Of a DNA stretch of 64,000 nt, positions 19,270 through 33,096 are shown in pieces; position 1 is the stretch's first letter, and each line of letters begins with the position of its first letter. The stretch spans positions 1,054,001 through 1,118,000 of the forward strand of contig PSQN01000005.1 in the NCBI GenBank assembly GCA_002989075.1, read 5' to 3'. The translations under genes were made by a program, and so were the position numbers. The notes below the pieces were generated by a model. That model did no database searches. It saw only the letters and a program-made list of their open reading frames with translations, and was not told where the DNA came from. Source of the DNA: Arthonia radiata (Eukaryota; Ascomycota; Arthoniomycetes; Arthoniales; Arthoniaceae).

Positions 19270-22200
19270 TTATAGCGCGAGTAGACTACCAATGCTCATG
19301 CGACGCGACGACTCATCTTCCTCGCCTCCCTCCTCAATCCCCCTCAACCGCGCATAAATGATTTTGAAGCGCTGATACAGAGCTTCAACCACGTCGCGAG
19401 CGATCATGTTCTCGTCGAACAGCATGTACACCTCGACGTCCATCAGACCAGCGTTCAGAAACACGATCTTCAGTGGGAAGCAGTGATACGCGTGGTTGGT
19501 GACATCAATCCTCTCCAGACCGACGTCCCCCAGAGGCGGCTCTCCCAAGTCCACTTGAACTGCAATTAGCGTGTTGCAAGCCAGGAACTCGTCACAGAGC
19601 TGTGGCGCAAACCCCTTTACGGTCTGGATCCCGGTGTGCTCGAACCGCGCCATCGCGATTGTGTTCTGTTGCTGTTGCTGTAGCAATTGGCGCGCGCTTT
19701 GCGAGCGGTCAAATCTTACGCGCACGGGTACTGTCGCTATCGTGGGTCCAACTACGTCAAGTATACCGTTGACGGGGGTGTCGCGGCCTGTGCGCCAGAC
19801 AGTCAGTACGACGTCATCCACCTCTGCATAGGAGGCTTCCGCTGCAGCCCAAGCTGTACTCAACATCGTTGCTGTCGTTGCAAGATGGTGGTTGGTCCCA
19901 GCAGTTATCTTTCGGACAAGCCTTTGCGCTGCACACGGTCTGTGCGACGGCGATGGCATGCTTGCAATGGCTTTCGGGGCGAGATCGGCCAAGTACGTGC
20001 CCCAGAAAGATTCAGCGGCTACTAGATCTTGAGTTCGCACGTGGTGCAAAAAGTGCGTCATCGATACCATTAGCGGGAGCTGGCTGTCGTTGAGTAACGC
20101 TTTCAAGGTCTCGAACAGCTTGGGGATAAGGAAGCCGTCGTATACGCTGTGGTGTGCCGTCCAGACTAAATAACACTTTGGCTCCTGCCCATCGATCGTA
20201 GCTGGTTCATTGATTACGGTGGCCCAGTTGAGCGGCGTACCGTAACCTATTCTTACTTGGCGGTCCCGAGCAATGTAGTCGTCAAGAGTACACGACTGAA
20301 GTTCCACACCTGGAATTTTTCGAACGATGACCTGGACGGCTACAGATTGGTCGCGTGTTGTGGCAATGCGTGCCCTCAGTATCGGCATCAAACCAGTGGC
20401 CTGTGTCCAAGCATCGGCGATGAGAGAAGCATGCGACGCTTTGACGATTTTGAAAACGTGACGCACCACAACCGCACCTAGGTGTTTGATCGTCGTCGCC
20501 AGGTAGTCTTGCTGCAATGGCGTGCAGGGAAGCATATCTTCGATCTGGTCTGCCCGCACTTGACACTGTGTAGCCAATTCAGCGATGTGGGGCTCGATTG
20601 TCTGGCGCCACTCTTCATGTATTGACGAGACATCGTCTTTCTCGTCAAAGGCCATACTGCTAGCCCGGCTGTCGATGAGCAGCGCCAAGTCCGTGAGACG
20701 AGGCGTCGAGAAGAGGTCTGCGACCGACAACATGATCTTTTTATCATAGGCAGCGGCGACGACGCGCATGGCTGCGATCGAATCACCACCGAGCTGAATG
20801 AAAGTGTCATCTACGCCAATCTGGTGGAGCGGCTTGGCAAGCACGGTGGCAAGGAGCTGCTGCAAATCCTTCTCGCTCTTTGACTGCGGGGCGCGCCTTG
20901 ATCGCGCTGCGCCGAAGCGATATCGATCGATGTCATTTTGCGTCAAGTCCAGAACAAACAATCGAGCTGCTTTTCGATCTAGCTTCCCTGAGGAATTAAG
21001 TGGAAGGTTCGTAAAGGGAACGAAGAGCGCAGGTATCATGTACGTGGGAACATGTTTCAGCAATTTCCCTCTCAGCTCCTGAAGTGCCTGTCGCAGGCTC
21101 GGCTGAACGTCTTTCAGCACTGGCCGCTTTTCGGAACTGTCGTCTTGAGGGATCTCGACCATGGCGATGAGAGTCTTGCGCCCGTTTTCCTCAAATGGTA
21201 GCTGAACGAGATCTACTAAGATATGGCGGGAGCCGTTCATGAGTCTGGCTATCCAGTTCTCGACCTCTCCAACCTCAACGCGCTGCCCAGAGACCTTGAT
21301 TTGAGTGTCTTTGCGGCCCAGGTACTCGAGCGAGCCGTCATGACGCTGTCTGACGATATCTCCGGTACGGTACATTCTGGAATGACTCTTTCGGACACCG
21401 AGCTCGCTGCAGAAGGCCGGACTTTCAATGAAGGCACTCGCAGTCTTTTTGGCATCGTTCAGATACCCACGTGCTAATTGAGGGCCTTCGATCAAGAGCT
21501 CACCCGGCGCACCGAGCGGTACCAAGCGTTGCGGATTCCGGACATCCGCGACCCATAAGCAAGTCGCGAGAGGCTTTCCAATTACCGAAGACTGCTCCGC
21601 GTCCTTGATGTGAGACCCGCATGTGGAGTGTATGGAGCATTCAGAAGGTCCATACGCGTTGAGAATGATGTCGGCATGGTGTAGCCAGGTGCGGACGACT
21701 GACGGCCGCACAGGTTCTCCGACAAGGACAATCGTTTTCAGCGTGGAGATGTCAGTTGGCTTGAGCATGGCCGCTACAGTGGAAGTCAAGCACGCGAAGT
21801 TCACCCGCAGCGCAGCCGCAGATCTCGCAAGTGTGTTCATCCGCTGATATTCCGAAACCATGCACACACAAGCACCCCATTGCAGCGTTCCAAAGATGTC
21901 CGAGATGCTAAGATCGAAGACGAAATCCGAGAAATGAAGGACTCTGCTGTTGCGATCAAATTTGAACGCAGCGCCATGAGCGTCGAAGCTCGTGACAAGG
22001 GCACTGTAAGCTAGTCAGTCTGACATGCGTTTAATATGGCACTCGCGATTGCACAGTGTAGGGGGATTTACCTGTGTGTCAAGACGACACCTTTGGGAGT
22101 ACCTGTACTTCCAGATGTATAAATGATGAAAGCGCCGTCGTCTGGGCGAGATCTTGTAGGCACAGGCTGGGTGTCAGCCGATCTCGACGAGGTCGCTTCT

Positions 22201-25200
22201 ACTGACTCGCGATCCACCACTATTGCGCTTCGCTCGAGCTTTTCGATCCGAGATGACAGCTTGTTATCTGTGAGTATCAAAGTCGCACCAGTGTCTTGAA
22301 CAATGTGTCTGAGGCGTTCGACCGGCCAGTTCACACTTAGTGGTACGACAACACCACCCGCCTTGAGGATCGCCAGCATAGCCAAAACTGCCCAGATAGA
22401 CTTTTCCATACACAACCCTATCTTGGTCTCTGGTCCTATGGATGGGGATTCGCTGAGTATGTGCCGTGCCAGAGACTCACTTTGCACATCGACGTCTCTA
22501 TAACTGAGCTCTCCATCCCAAGAGTTTATGGCAACAGCATCTGGCTGTCGTTGTGCGACTTCGCTCACCCTATCATGGATGCAGGCCTCCACTTTCTGTG
22601 GAAGCTTCGCGTTCCAATGGCGGATCTGCTTGATGCTTTCCTCAGTGAGCATACTGATATCTTTCATCAAGACTGGACTAGGTTCGTTATAGACAGCTTC
22701 AGAGGATATCTGTTTCAGAACGTGTTGGAAGTGCTGTAACACGCCATGGGCCAGTTCTTCGCTGATCACCACTTTATCGTATTGAGCTCTCACGTCTATG
22801 CTCTGTCCGTCAATCGTGCAATCAACATGGAATGCGTAGTTTTCAAAGGTGTCGGCGGTATTCGGCTGCAGCTGCAATCCTAACATTCTTTGCGCAGCCG
22901 AGGTGTCTTCTTCGGCGGCAGTGTGTACCGTGAACGAATGACCAGCATCAGCGCTTCTGGACCTCAACGCGGGAACGCTGTTGCGAATGACATGTAGGCC
23001 GGTATGCTCGAAAGGCATCATTGAGGCTGCATGTCGTTGTTCTTGTTCCAGAATGTCAAGGATCGTCCGAGATGATCCTAACTTGATACGCAAAGGCACC
23101 ACAGTCACTGTTGGCGCGATCATATCCTCAATCCCCTCCACACCAACGTTTCTTCCCGACATGGCAACGACAAAGCAAGCTTCTTCAGCGCCTGTATAAG
23201 CAGCGATGGTGATTGCCCAAGCCACACGAAGCACGACGGCTGGCGTGACACCGTGACCGATCTCCATACGACTCATCGTTGCACTGAGGCTGCTCGAGGC
23301 GAGAGGGCGATACGACGGATGAGGCAGCTCGGGGAATACGCTTAGCTCTGCATCCTCGAACTCAGCCTGCCAGAAGTTCTCTGTATCTGATTCAGTATGG
23401 TTCTGCAGATACGTGATTAGCCTTGTCATAGGAACGCGAGAAGGCAAAGTCTGCCCAGTATACAGCCTTTGCAGCAGTTCGAACATCTTTGACACACTCC
23501 AAGCATCGTACACGCTGTGATGCGCAGTCCAGACGATGTATGAACGGCCATCTGGATCCAGAATGAGGCCACAACGTGAGAGGGGCGCGCCATAAGTAAC
23601 ACTTCGTGCCTGGTCTTGAGTCAAGTACTGCTCAAGAGAGCTTGCTGTTGGCCACTTGACGCGGTCCTCTTTAATGACGACCTGCAAAAAGCGTGAAGTC
23701 GCATGCGGGATGATCCTGGTTCGAAGAATGGGCAAGATGGATATCATCTGCGCCCACACTGCTTGAATCCGTGCAGGTTGAGTTGGGACAGAGAGTCTGT
23801 AAACCTGTTGCGCTACATACGCGGTAGGAGATTTGCCAGTGATAGCCATCAAACTTTCTTGGACCGGTGTGCACGGATAGACGTCTTCGATCTGATCCAC
23901 AGTAACGCGGCATTGCTTGGCGATATGCTGAAGCATATCTGTTTGGAGGTGCTGATCAGCTGCCTTGAATTCTATCCACAGATCAAACTGCTTCGTATCT
24001 TGCATGTCATCTTTATGATCCATTGAAGATGTCTGACCGTCTAACATGTTCGCCAATTCCGACAGGCGCGGATGCAAAAACATATCAGATACGGTGAGTA
24101 GTCCTGGTCTGCCGCTTTTGTGATACGCAGCTACCGCTCTCATGGCTGTGACGGAGTCCCCACCCAAGCGGAAGAAATGATCACTGGCGCCGATGCTACT
24201 GGCGGATTTATCCAGTACATTAGCCCATACGTTTCGCAATACCTGCGCTGTGATGGATGCAACTGGTTCTCCGGTCAAACTTTCGCTCGTGTGAGTCGAA
24301 CTCTGCTCACTAGTCATTTTATGTATGAGTCCGTGGGCGGCGAGCTGATCTGTTGATAACCATTGGGTCAGTCGCAGACGGTCGACCTTCCCTGCCGTGT
24401 TGATGGGCATTGCTGAAAGAGGAAGCCACTGCGAAGGTATCATATAACTCATGAGATCTGCGGAGAGAGTGTCTCGAAGCTCGAAAATCCTCTTTGAGGC
24501 TTCAGAATGGCTATCTTCAGTCAGTGATTGGATCTCTGACGTATGCGACGCGGTCGAAGTGAGCCCCTTTAACGTTAATACAGCAACGAGCTGCTCTGAA
24601 AGTGGACCCTGAGACGGATAGACTACCACAGCGTCTGTGATATCTGGATGGCGCGCCACGTGATGTTCGATTTCGCGAATCTCGACTCTTTGACCACGAA
24701 TCTTGATCTGAGAGTCCTTACGCCCGATGTAAGTGAATGATCCATCCGCGTTCTCCACAACTAGATCGCCAGTACGATACATACGGCGGCCGGTTGCTAA
24801 ACCTAGATTTCTGATGAATAGTGGATCCCAAATGAACGCTGCATGTGTCTTGACTGGGTCGTTCAGATACTCCCGCGCTAACAACGGTCCCTCGATGAGT
24901 AGTTCTCCGGGGGTCCCAAGCGGTGCTAATCGATTTGGATCCGACGGCTCGGTAATCCAGAAACAGCTTGAAAGCGGCCATCCAATGACAAGCGCCTGCT
25001 GCGGATCCGTCATTGGTGAGCCGCAGGCTGCAAAAATAGAACATTCCGATGGCCCGTAGCCATTGAGTATCGACGCATGTCCCAACCAAGACTGGACCAC
25101 AGACGCTTTGGCGGCTTCCCCAATAAAGACGATAGTTTCCACAGATGGTAGGCCGTGCGGTGTGAGCATAGCGAATACCGTAGATGTTAGTCCTACAAAA

Positions 25201-28200
25201 TTAACGCTCGTACGCTGCATAAAGCCGCTCAAATCGTTCATTCTCTCTTTTTCAGACGGGATACAGACTACGCCTCCGTAGACAAGAGTCGAGAACACTT
25301 CCTGTATTGCAGCATCAAAAGTGTGCGCAGCGAACTGCAGGACCTTCGTAGCTTGACTCAGCTTGAACGCGCGACCATGAGCATCGATACTGCTACTCAA
25401 AGCCATGTGCTGGAGTACGACTCCCTTCGGTGTACCAGTGCTTCCTGAAGTGTAGATAATCCAGCAAGCATTTTCTGGCTGAACTTTCGTGGCAGGAGGA
25501 GCAGCGTACGAAGGAAGACCTTCTACAATATGCAAGTCGATTGTAATCATAGGTGTCCCTAAACCGGCTAACCGCTGTCTTTGCACTGGGTCGACGAGCA
25601 TGAGACCTCCTGACGGCATATCCCCAAGGATATTAGCGATGCGGCCCAGAGGCTGCTGAATACTAATGGGCACGACAGCCGCTCCGGAAAGCAGTACAGC
25701 CAGAGACACCACGGGGAAAAGTTTTGACTTGTCCATGCAGATTCCAATAATCGATGTGGGACCAGACCCATTCTTGACCAAAACGTGAGACAGGTTCTTG
25801 GCGAGATCAAGAAGCTCTTGATACGTGAATATTCCATCCCAAGCTTCAACAGCTATTTTCTGCGGGTGTTCTTCGACTGCCTTCCGCACAAGCTCGTGCA
25901 CGCAAGCATGAGTCGCTGGGGGTGGCTCCCTGTTTCGACATACGATTGTTTCGATCTCTTCATTGCTGATGATTTGCACATCTCTCAAAAGTGTATCGCT
26001 ACTGACACGCACCAGCTGGTCTGAGACGCAAGCAAATCGACTGAGCAATCGCTCGACCGTCAAACTAGCAATTACATGAGCATCATACCTTGCTTCAACT
26101 TCCACAGTACCTTGCGTGACGTCCAATGTGCACTCAACAGTCAAAGCAAAGCTGTCGAAACCAGTGAGATCCAGTGGAACCGGAGAGACGCCAGGTACCA
26201 ACGGTTTCTCATTTGCTGACTTGATCGAAGCCGAATGGACGACGAAGAGATGGCCTGGCTCTGCGAGATCGGGCAACATCCGGCGGACACCCCGCAAGCC
26301 GCTTTGCTCGAAAGGCATCGCGTCCATGGCGCGTTGAAACTCTGTCGACAAATATTGACCCACCGTTTGTGTCCGATCAATCACAACACGGATCGGTACT
26401 GTCGTAATCGTTGGGCCGTCCATTTCTTCAATACCAGCAACTGGAGCACTGCGACCTGATAGATTTACAGCAATCAGCGCTTCCTCGCTTGCCGTCTGCG
26501 CAGCGACTACCATCGCCCAGGCTGATTGCATCACGACAGCTAGTGTGGCGGTCGCATCCTTGTGTTGGGCACAAGGGAACGACACACGTCTGGACTCCAA
26601 TGGCATGGGTCTGTAGGGAGGAGCAGGCAGGCGAGGAAATTGTGTTGCGTTAGACCCCTCGTGGTGGTGCCTCCAGAAGCTCGTGGCTGACTCCAAGTTT
26701 CCGCCGTTCAGATACGCCAGAAAACGGGTGAACGGAGGAGGTGCGCGTAAGCTGTCACCTGCATGAAAGCGAGCGACGGCGTCCACAACGCGACGGATGC
26801 TCCAAGCGTCGTAGATGCTGTGATGGACTGTCCATACTAAATACCGAGATTGTTGGTTGTCCTCATTTTGAGGCTCCTTCACGATGGCGAGGCGCGAAAG
26901 CTTGTCACCGTATGTGACCGATCTCGCAAGATCGGCAAGTAGGTAATCTTTCAATGAAGTGCTCGTCTCCCATTGCACTTCTTCACGGAGGACAATTTGA
27001 AGGTGTCGCGAACCGTCATCCATGATAATGCGGGTGCGCAATATGGGAAACAGGCCGACTGTTTTCTCCAACGCTACTTTCAACGGGAATTCAGAAACGC
27101 TGTGAAAGCGGTAGATCCTTTGAGTGAGGTATGAACGAGGTTGTTGAGCGGTAGACACCATCAAGTCCTCTTGCATAGGCGTACACGGATAGACGTCTAG
27201 CACCTGCGAAGAATCTACACCACAACGTTCGGCTATGCTCGCCATTGTTCTTGATCTGCTGGCCTCGGTATCGAATTTTCGCCACAACGCGAAGGGCTGG
27301 GGATCTGCATCATGCTCATGACTGTCGTCTCCGAAGGGGATAGAGCCTGTGGGTTTTGCTGTGCGCGAAGCTGACGTCATGTTATGGAGCGTATCAGCAC
27401 CAGTGTCATGTGCGCCGTCTCCCTTCTCGCGCTTGACCATGGTTGCCAGGTCTGTGATGGCTGGACTTGAGAGTACATCGCGCACGGAGAATGTTGTGCC
27501 TCGTCGCCGAAACTCCGCAACGACTTGCATAGCCGTAAAAGAATCTCCACCGAGCGACATGAATGATCGATTGGTAGCGACCTGGTCACTTCTGAGCCCT
27601 AAGACTTGCGTGTATACGCGCTGCAGTCGACGTTCGATATCGCTCGATGGCTGCGTATGCGCTTTCGGGTCTTCATCGGAATGCGCCACTGACTCCCAAG
27701 CTTCAGTACTAAGACCTGAGAGCCTACGAACAAGTTGTCAGCGTATTGCGTTATCGTAGCATCCACGTCAGGAAGGCCCGGGTTTGCCGCTTTGCGACAA
27801 TTCCAGTACCATGAGCGAAGCAGATCTTTGAAGGAAAACACACAACGAAACGTTTGGAGCATGTGGAACTCACCAGTCGCTCAGCTGCCGTCGGTCGACC
27901 TTGCCATTCACGTTTACTGGCAACCTTGCAAGTGCAATCCAAACACTCGGAATCATCCAAGGTTCAACCTGCTGAGATAGACTCTGACGCAGCACAGAGA
28001 TCTGCGCTACTGCCTCGCTATGCTCTTCCATCGACACCTGTTCTACGGCACCGCCAGCGGAACGGCCCTGAAAGTCCTGCAGTCCAATAAACGCGATAAG
28101 TTCATCCATGCCACGGCCTTGCTTGGGGCATAAGACGGCCGCTGTTATATCGCGTGCGTTGCGTGTGATGTTGTATTCAATCTCAGCTGCTTCGACACGC

Positions 28201-31200
28201 CGACCGCGAATCTTCATTTGGGAGTCCTGTCCAAACATAAGTTCCTGAAGACGCAACCATGCAAACGCTAAAGTAATGCTGCGTTCTGTGAGAAGAACTT
28301 ACCTGGCGTCCTAAGAAAGTGTACGAGCCATCTTCGTTTCTGCGCACCATGTCGCCAGTGGCATAGAACCGACGAATGCCACTTCCGCGTACCATGATGT
28401 CTGTCGCAAATTCTGGGTTCTCAAAGAATGCTGCAGTGGTCTGATGCTTGTCTCCGAGGTATCCACGTGCAACGTTCGCTCCTTCGATGAAGAGAAGACC
28501 AGGAGCACCAAACGGCGCAAGACGTTGATGGCAGGCTGGATCAACGACCCAGAACCTGGTACTTGGCAATGGCTTCCCGATGATTGGAGCCTGACTGATA
28601 TGCGATATGGATGCGCTGTAGGACGAACAGAGCGAGCATTCGGTAGGTCCGTACCCATTCTTGACCTTCGCGTGACCAAGCCATCTCTGCACCACTGACG
28701 GCTTGACAGCCTCTCCAACAAGTATCAAGGTCTCGAGAGACACTGTGTCAGGGGAGAGAAGAGATGCTACCGTCGATGTCAGCATAGCGATGTTCACATT
28801 CATTAATTTCATGCTGGAGGTCAAGTTGTCGATGCAGTCGATCTCGGACGGTAAGCATACGCAGCCGCCGGCGGTAAGTGTAGCGAAGATGTCGTAAATG
28901 CTGACATCGAAAGTGAAAGCGGAAAACTGCAGTGTTCGAGATTGTGGCCGAAGACCTGAGGCGATTATGTTGGTCGCTAGATTGGCGCATAGAGCGCTAT
29001 GGGGTAATTCAACACCTTTAGGCGCTCCTGTGGTTCCAGATGTGAAGAGTACAAAGGCGAGACTATCAGGACTTGAGTTCTCGTGGTCTGAAGGCAACAA
29101 GCATGGCGCCAAAGCTGTCAGTAAACTGTCGCTCGTTGCTAATACCACGTGGGGAACAAGCTTTTGTAGTTGTTCACTCCGGCATGGATCGGCTATGGCA
29201 AATTTTATGTCTGCAATTGCGCATATGACTTCGATGCGAGACATTGGTTGCTCCAACCCCAGCGGTACGATTGCACCGCCCGCTTTTAAGACGGCCAGCA
29301 TGGCGATGGGGGCTAGCCGTGATTTTTCCAGATAAATGGCAACCTTTACTTCAGACTGAACACCTAAGCCAACTAGACGAGACGCAAGACGGTTCGCTGC
29401 ATCCTCAAGCTAGCATTAGAATCGTCAGAATAAGCGTACACATGTAAACCGCATACAACAAGGGCACAGAATGAGGCGACTGGGGCAACAGCGAGCATGG
29501 ATGTGAAGGCAGTTGGACGCACGAACCTCGTAGAAAGACAAGTTGCCGTCCCAGGCACATACTGCTTGCGCCTGTGGAGAAGTTTCCGCGCTTCTTTGAA
29601 CCCAAGAGTGTACACAGGCTCTTGCGGTTGGCAGAGCTCGGCCATTTTCCTTGACAAGTTGCGTGCGATCTTGATCGCTGACGAGAGAGATTCCGCCCAC
29701 CGGGAGTCGCGGTTGCTTCACTACTGTGGAAATAGCATGCTCGAAAGCTCGTAAGATCTTGTGTGCCATGTGATGGCCGACCTTGCTGGGACGATAGTCC
29801 ATGGCGATTGTTACCGCATCTCGGTCTGGGTATAGCTGCGGTGAGATGTCATACTGGAAAGGTCAGTCAGCTAGAGCCGAAACATGTGAAATATCCGTTT
29901 CGCGCACATCAGTGGGAGCGATCATTCCCAAAAGCTCAACCTCCAAGCCCGAATTCTCTAGCTCGTCGCGGGGCAGTGGTCTGTGACAAGCTACCAAGGT
30001 GTTGCCCCATTGGCGCGCTGAGAGAACCCCAGACACTTCCTTCTCCAGTGGTGCTGATCGTTGGAATCTTAGACTCCGAATGTACTCCTTCGCTATCGTG
30101 CGTAATAAGTCCTCAACCAATGCCGCCATATCTAGACGGACGCGACACGTCAGAGTCTGAATAAAGGGGCCTACGGCTTCTGACGCAGCTTTCAGGGGGA
30201 CTTGACGTCCTGCAGTTGGGTAAGAAAAACAGACGTCGCTGGTCCCTGTGAATGCCTGTAATACTAAAGCCCAAGCCAAGTGACAGACTACAGGCATTGT
30301 GATGTTGCGGGATGTACAAAATTCCTTGAGTAGTCCAGGAGCCATTTTGACCTCTCCACAGATAGTGCTGAAGTCCAATGCCGTTGACTCGCCTGGTTCA
30401 ACATCAATGTTTGTAGGTTGCGCCTGCACGAGCTGCGCACTCCTAAAATCAAGTGTGTCAGTGCATAGGGTATCTTGCAGTAGTCAATTTAATCTGCCAT
30501 GACGCGATGATATTGTGCTAGAAAGGGAAGGACAGCGAGAGCAGGGGCTGACGCATCTTCAGACAGCGCGAGGCAATACAGTTTGAACCCGCTTGCCTCG
30601 CTTTCCGATCTATCTTGACTGCTTGTAGGCAGCTCAAGAGCGGTAGAGCAGTGGAGGACACATTGCGACTAGGATCCAGGCTTACCAAAATTCAACAGCT
30701 GGCAGCACAGACAATTGCCTCTCGTATGCCACGACGTCATGGAAAGAATAGGATATGGGCTCTAAGAGACAATCTCGATATGCCAGAGATAGGTCGTGGA
30801 GAATGATCTCACTGGCGTGTCCATCAATCAGGGCGTGAGAGATGTCCAGCCGAAAATAAACATCACCAGGTCCGCACTCGTGCAGAGTCAGACAGTGGGC
30901 GGTTTGTTGTAGCTCGAAGGTGCGTACAAATCGGCTTTCTGCGTTGGTTGGAACAAGAGATTGCGGAGAACTCTCATGAATCACGCGAGGTTCAGCGCTT
31001 GTTATGACAAATTGGTTGAAGTGGCCTGGACGACTCTCGCTCTCCGTGAAGACCGTCCTCAAGAGTGGATGACGAGCGACTACTCGCTTCCAGGACTCTT
31101 CCAGGCGGGAGGCAGTTGCAGGGGGTTCGTGTGGGACCGATCGAATGCGGAGCATAAAGGAGCATTGGTAGTCGGTAGGCTGCAGAGCTTGACTAATCAA

Positions 31201-31638
31201 GAAGGCTTCTTGTAGTCGACTGCATGGGCCTGATGATTCCACGCGTGGTCTGAGGTCCAGGCGCAAAGTGGAAAGTTCCCGCAACGGAGCGGTCTGTCGC
31301 GTAGAAGACGAAGATCTAAAGCTTGACGCCCGAATGTCAGTGTTCGGGAAGCTCTCATAGTGAACATCTTCGGCCAAGCCTAGCTTCTCATCGGCATCAT
31401 CTACGGGGCGGGCATTGTCTGCTTGGATGCACCGATCAATAGTTTCGTCTAATGTTCCTGGCCTCAAGAATGCAGCACCATCGATTCGAGCATCTTCTTG
31501 CATAGCTCGGCCCATGATCTCCATAGCAGACAGAGAGTCGCCTCCAGCGCCAATGAAAGACTTAGAAATGTCCAGATCGGACACCTCCATGCTGAGAGCA
31601 TCTGCAACGAGCTCCAGGAGTCTCAAACGGGTGGCCAT
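19270..31638 (-). CDS. Three-module NRPS with N-terminal carrier domain, T-C-(A-T-C)x3
   Basis: Seven exons (31638-30686, 30442-29908, 29853-29527, 29409-28303, 28226-27874, 27723-22072, 22003-19270) join in frame to 3,886 residues. Order: T0 (about 5-75, GGDS Ser35); C1 (about 135-560, SHALIDG at 267-273, first His of HHxxxDG replaced by Ser); A1 (about 560-1090, FTSGTTGAPKG); T1; C2 (HHSIYDA, about 1395); A2 (about 1700-2200, YTSGSTGTPKG); T2; C3 (HHSVYDA); A3 (about 2800-3320); T3 (GGDS about 3384); terminal C (HHSVYDG, about 3596). No epimerase, methyltransferase, reductase or thioesterase is seen. It should build an N-acylated tripeptide, the terminal C domain releasing it. Weak points: intron 2 (29854-29907) has a GTGCGC donor but removes an in-frame TGA, and intron 1 is long (243 nt). 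No A domain lies upstream of the ATG. Confidence 0.95.
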
Positions 31639-33096
31639 GGTCCTGTATTACGACAATAGTAGTAAGTCGTCGCGTGATCGTCTCTGATGAGGGTGCGGCA
31701 TGGGGTTCCCGCCGAGCGTCAGAGGGCTTCCGATATCTAGGGACAGTGTCAAGTATTATTGCAAGCTGCTACGTTCGTCAGCAAGTCAAAGTCGGCTGCC
31801 TCTTCGAGATTGAATGATGTGTTCTCGTTTACAGCGCACGTGGAAATTCGCCGCACGTCCGTGCCTATGTGCATCGTCCGCGCAGGATTGGCCCTTCACC
31901 GAAGTCTGTAAGTAAGCGGACTCACGAACAAGACTCGACGGTACGGAGTACGACCACGTCCACCGGCCTCAAACCATGCAGATACGTCAGCAAGTGCGAA
32001 GCTTGGCTTGTTGTGGCGTGATCTCACACTGATAACACTGCAATCTCTCGGACGGTCCTGCAAGTGGAAACCATTGCGAACAGCTCCTCGTCAGCTCGGG
32101 TGGATATGCGGAGTTCTTTGACGAATACTATCTCTCAAAGTGAGACGATCGCAACGGTAGCGCGGGGATACTGCTTATTGGCATCGATACTAGCAATGTA
32201 GCGGCTTCGTAAGTTCTCCTCTAAGGGGAAGGCTCAAGAGGCGGTGGCTATATCCTTGCTGCTAGCATCGACGTTTCATTCATCCACCAGATGTAATCTG
32301 CTCTGGGGCGCACTATCCACCCGATTTGGAGAGGAGCTGCATACAGGGCTTTTGCAGCCCGCAAAGCCAATTCGGCCTATGGATGGACTCCGAGTGCGAG
32401 TACCCCTTGTACGGCACATTTGCACAACGGGCTGTTAGCGCCTTTCTCGACGAATCGATCAGGCCGGAAATCATGCCAAAAGCAAGGGTCCTGCGACTCT
32501 GACCTTTACCGAGTCCGTGCAGAGTCGCTGTGTATCTCTCTGACAGGACTGTTGACCGTTGAAGGCCCGGATTTGGTAGAGGACTTGATTGCGTAGCTAG
32601 CTAGGAGACCAGGATGATGGAGAGTTCTATCTTGATGCCAATCCATGCCTTACTTCTCAGGCCAATGTGGCCTTGGCCGAATTCAAGTGCATCAAACGCC
32701 CTAGCAGGACAGGAGATATCGCTATGATTCGCCTTTGTCTTAGAAATTGTATTTGCCGAAGACCCCTAAGCGTACGCTAATAGCCCGTTTTGTAGATTAC
32801 CTCATTGGGGGCCGACCTGACCGGATCGCTGAATTATGCCGATGCAGTTAGCTGCAAAGGTGTTCCCTACCAGGGTTTCGTGCATCGACGACACTGTGTT
32901 TGAAACATGGTATTAACATGTGCATATCTCGGAGCATATATCTATATCGATTGCGGATGTTGCTATTGACCGCTCAATTTGCAGTACCAGCAGCGCCAGG
33001 GAGTATTAGTAGCTCGCTATTTCAAAGCAGCCAGTGTCGCAGTAAACAAAGCCTCTGTGACCTCTCAAAAACGAAGTCAGCACCCATTCCCTCACG
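31639..33096. promoter_or_regulatory. Bidirectional promoter region of the NRPS and acyl ligase
   Basis: A 1.46 kb gap between the divergent starts, with no protein-like frame. The arrangement suggests shared control of the two genes. I did not find a repeated palindrome convincing enough to name as a regulator site. Confidence 0.55.

Noticed and set aside
31639-33096. Hidden starter A domain upstream of the NRPS
   Set aside because: No A-domain core motif in any frame of the minus strand in this gap.
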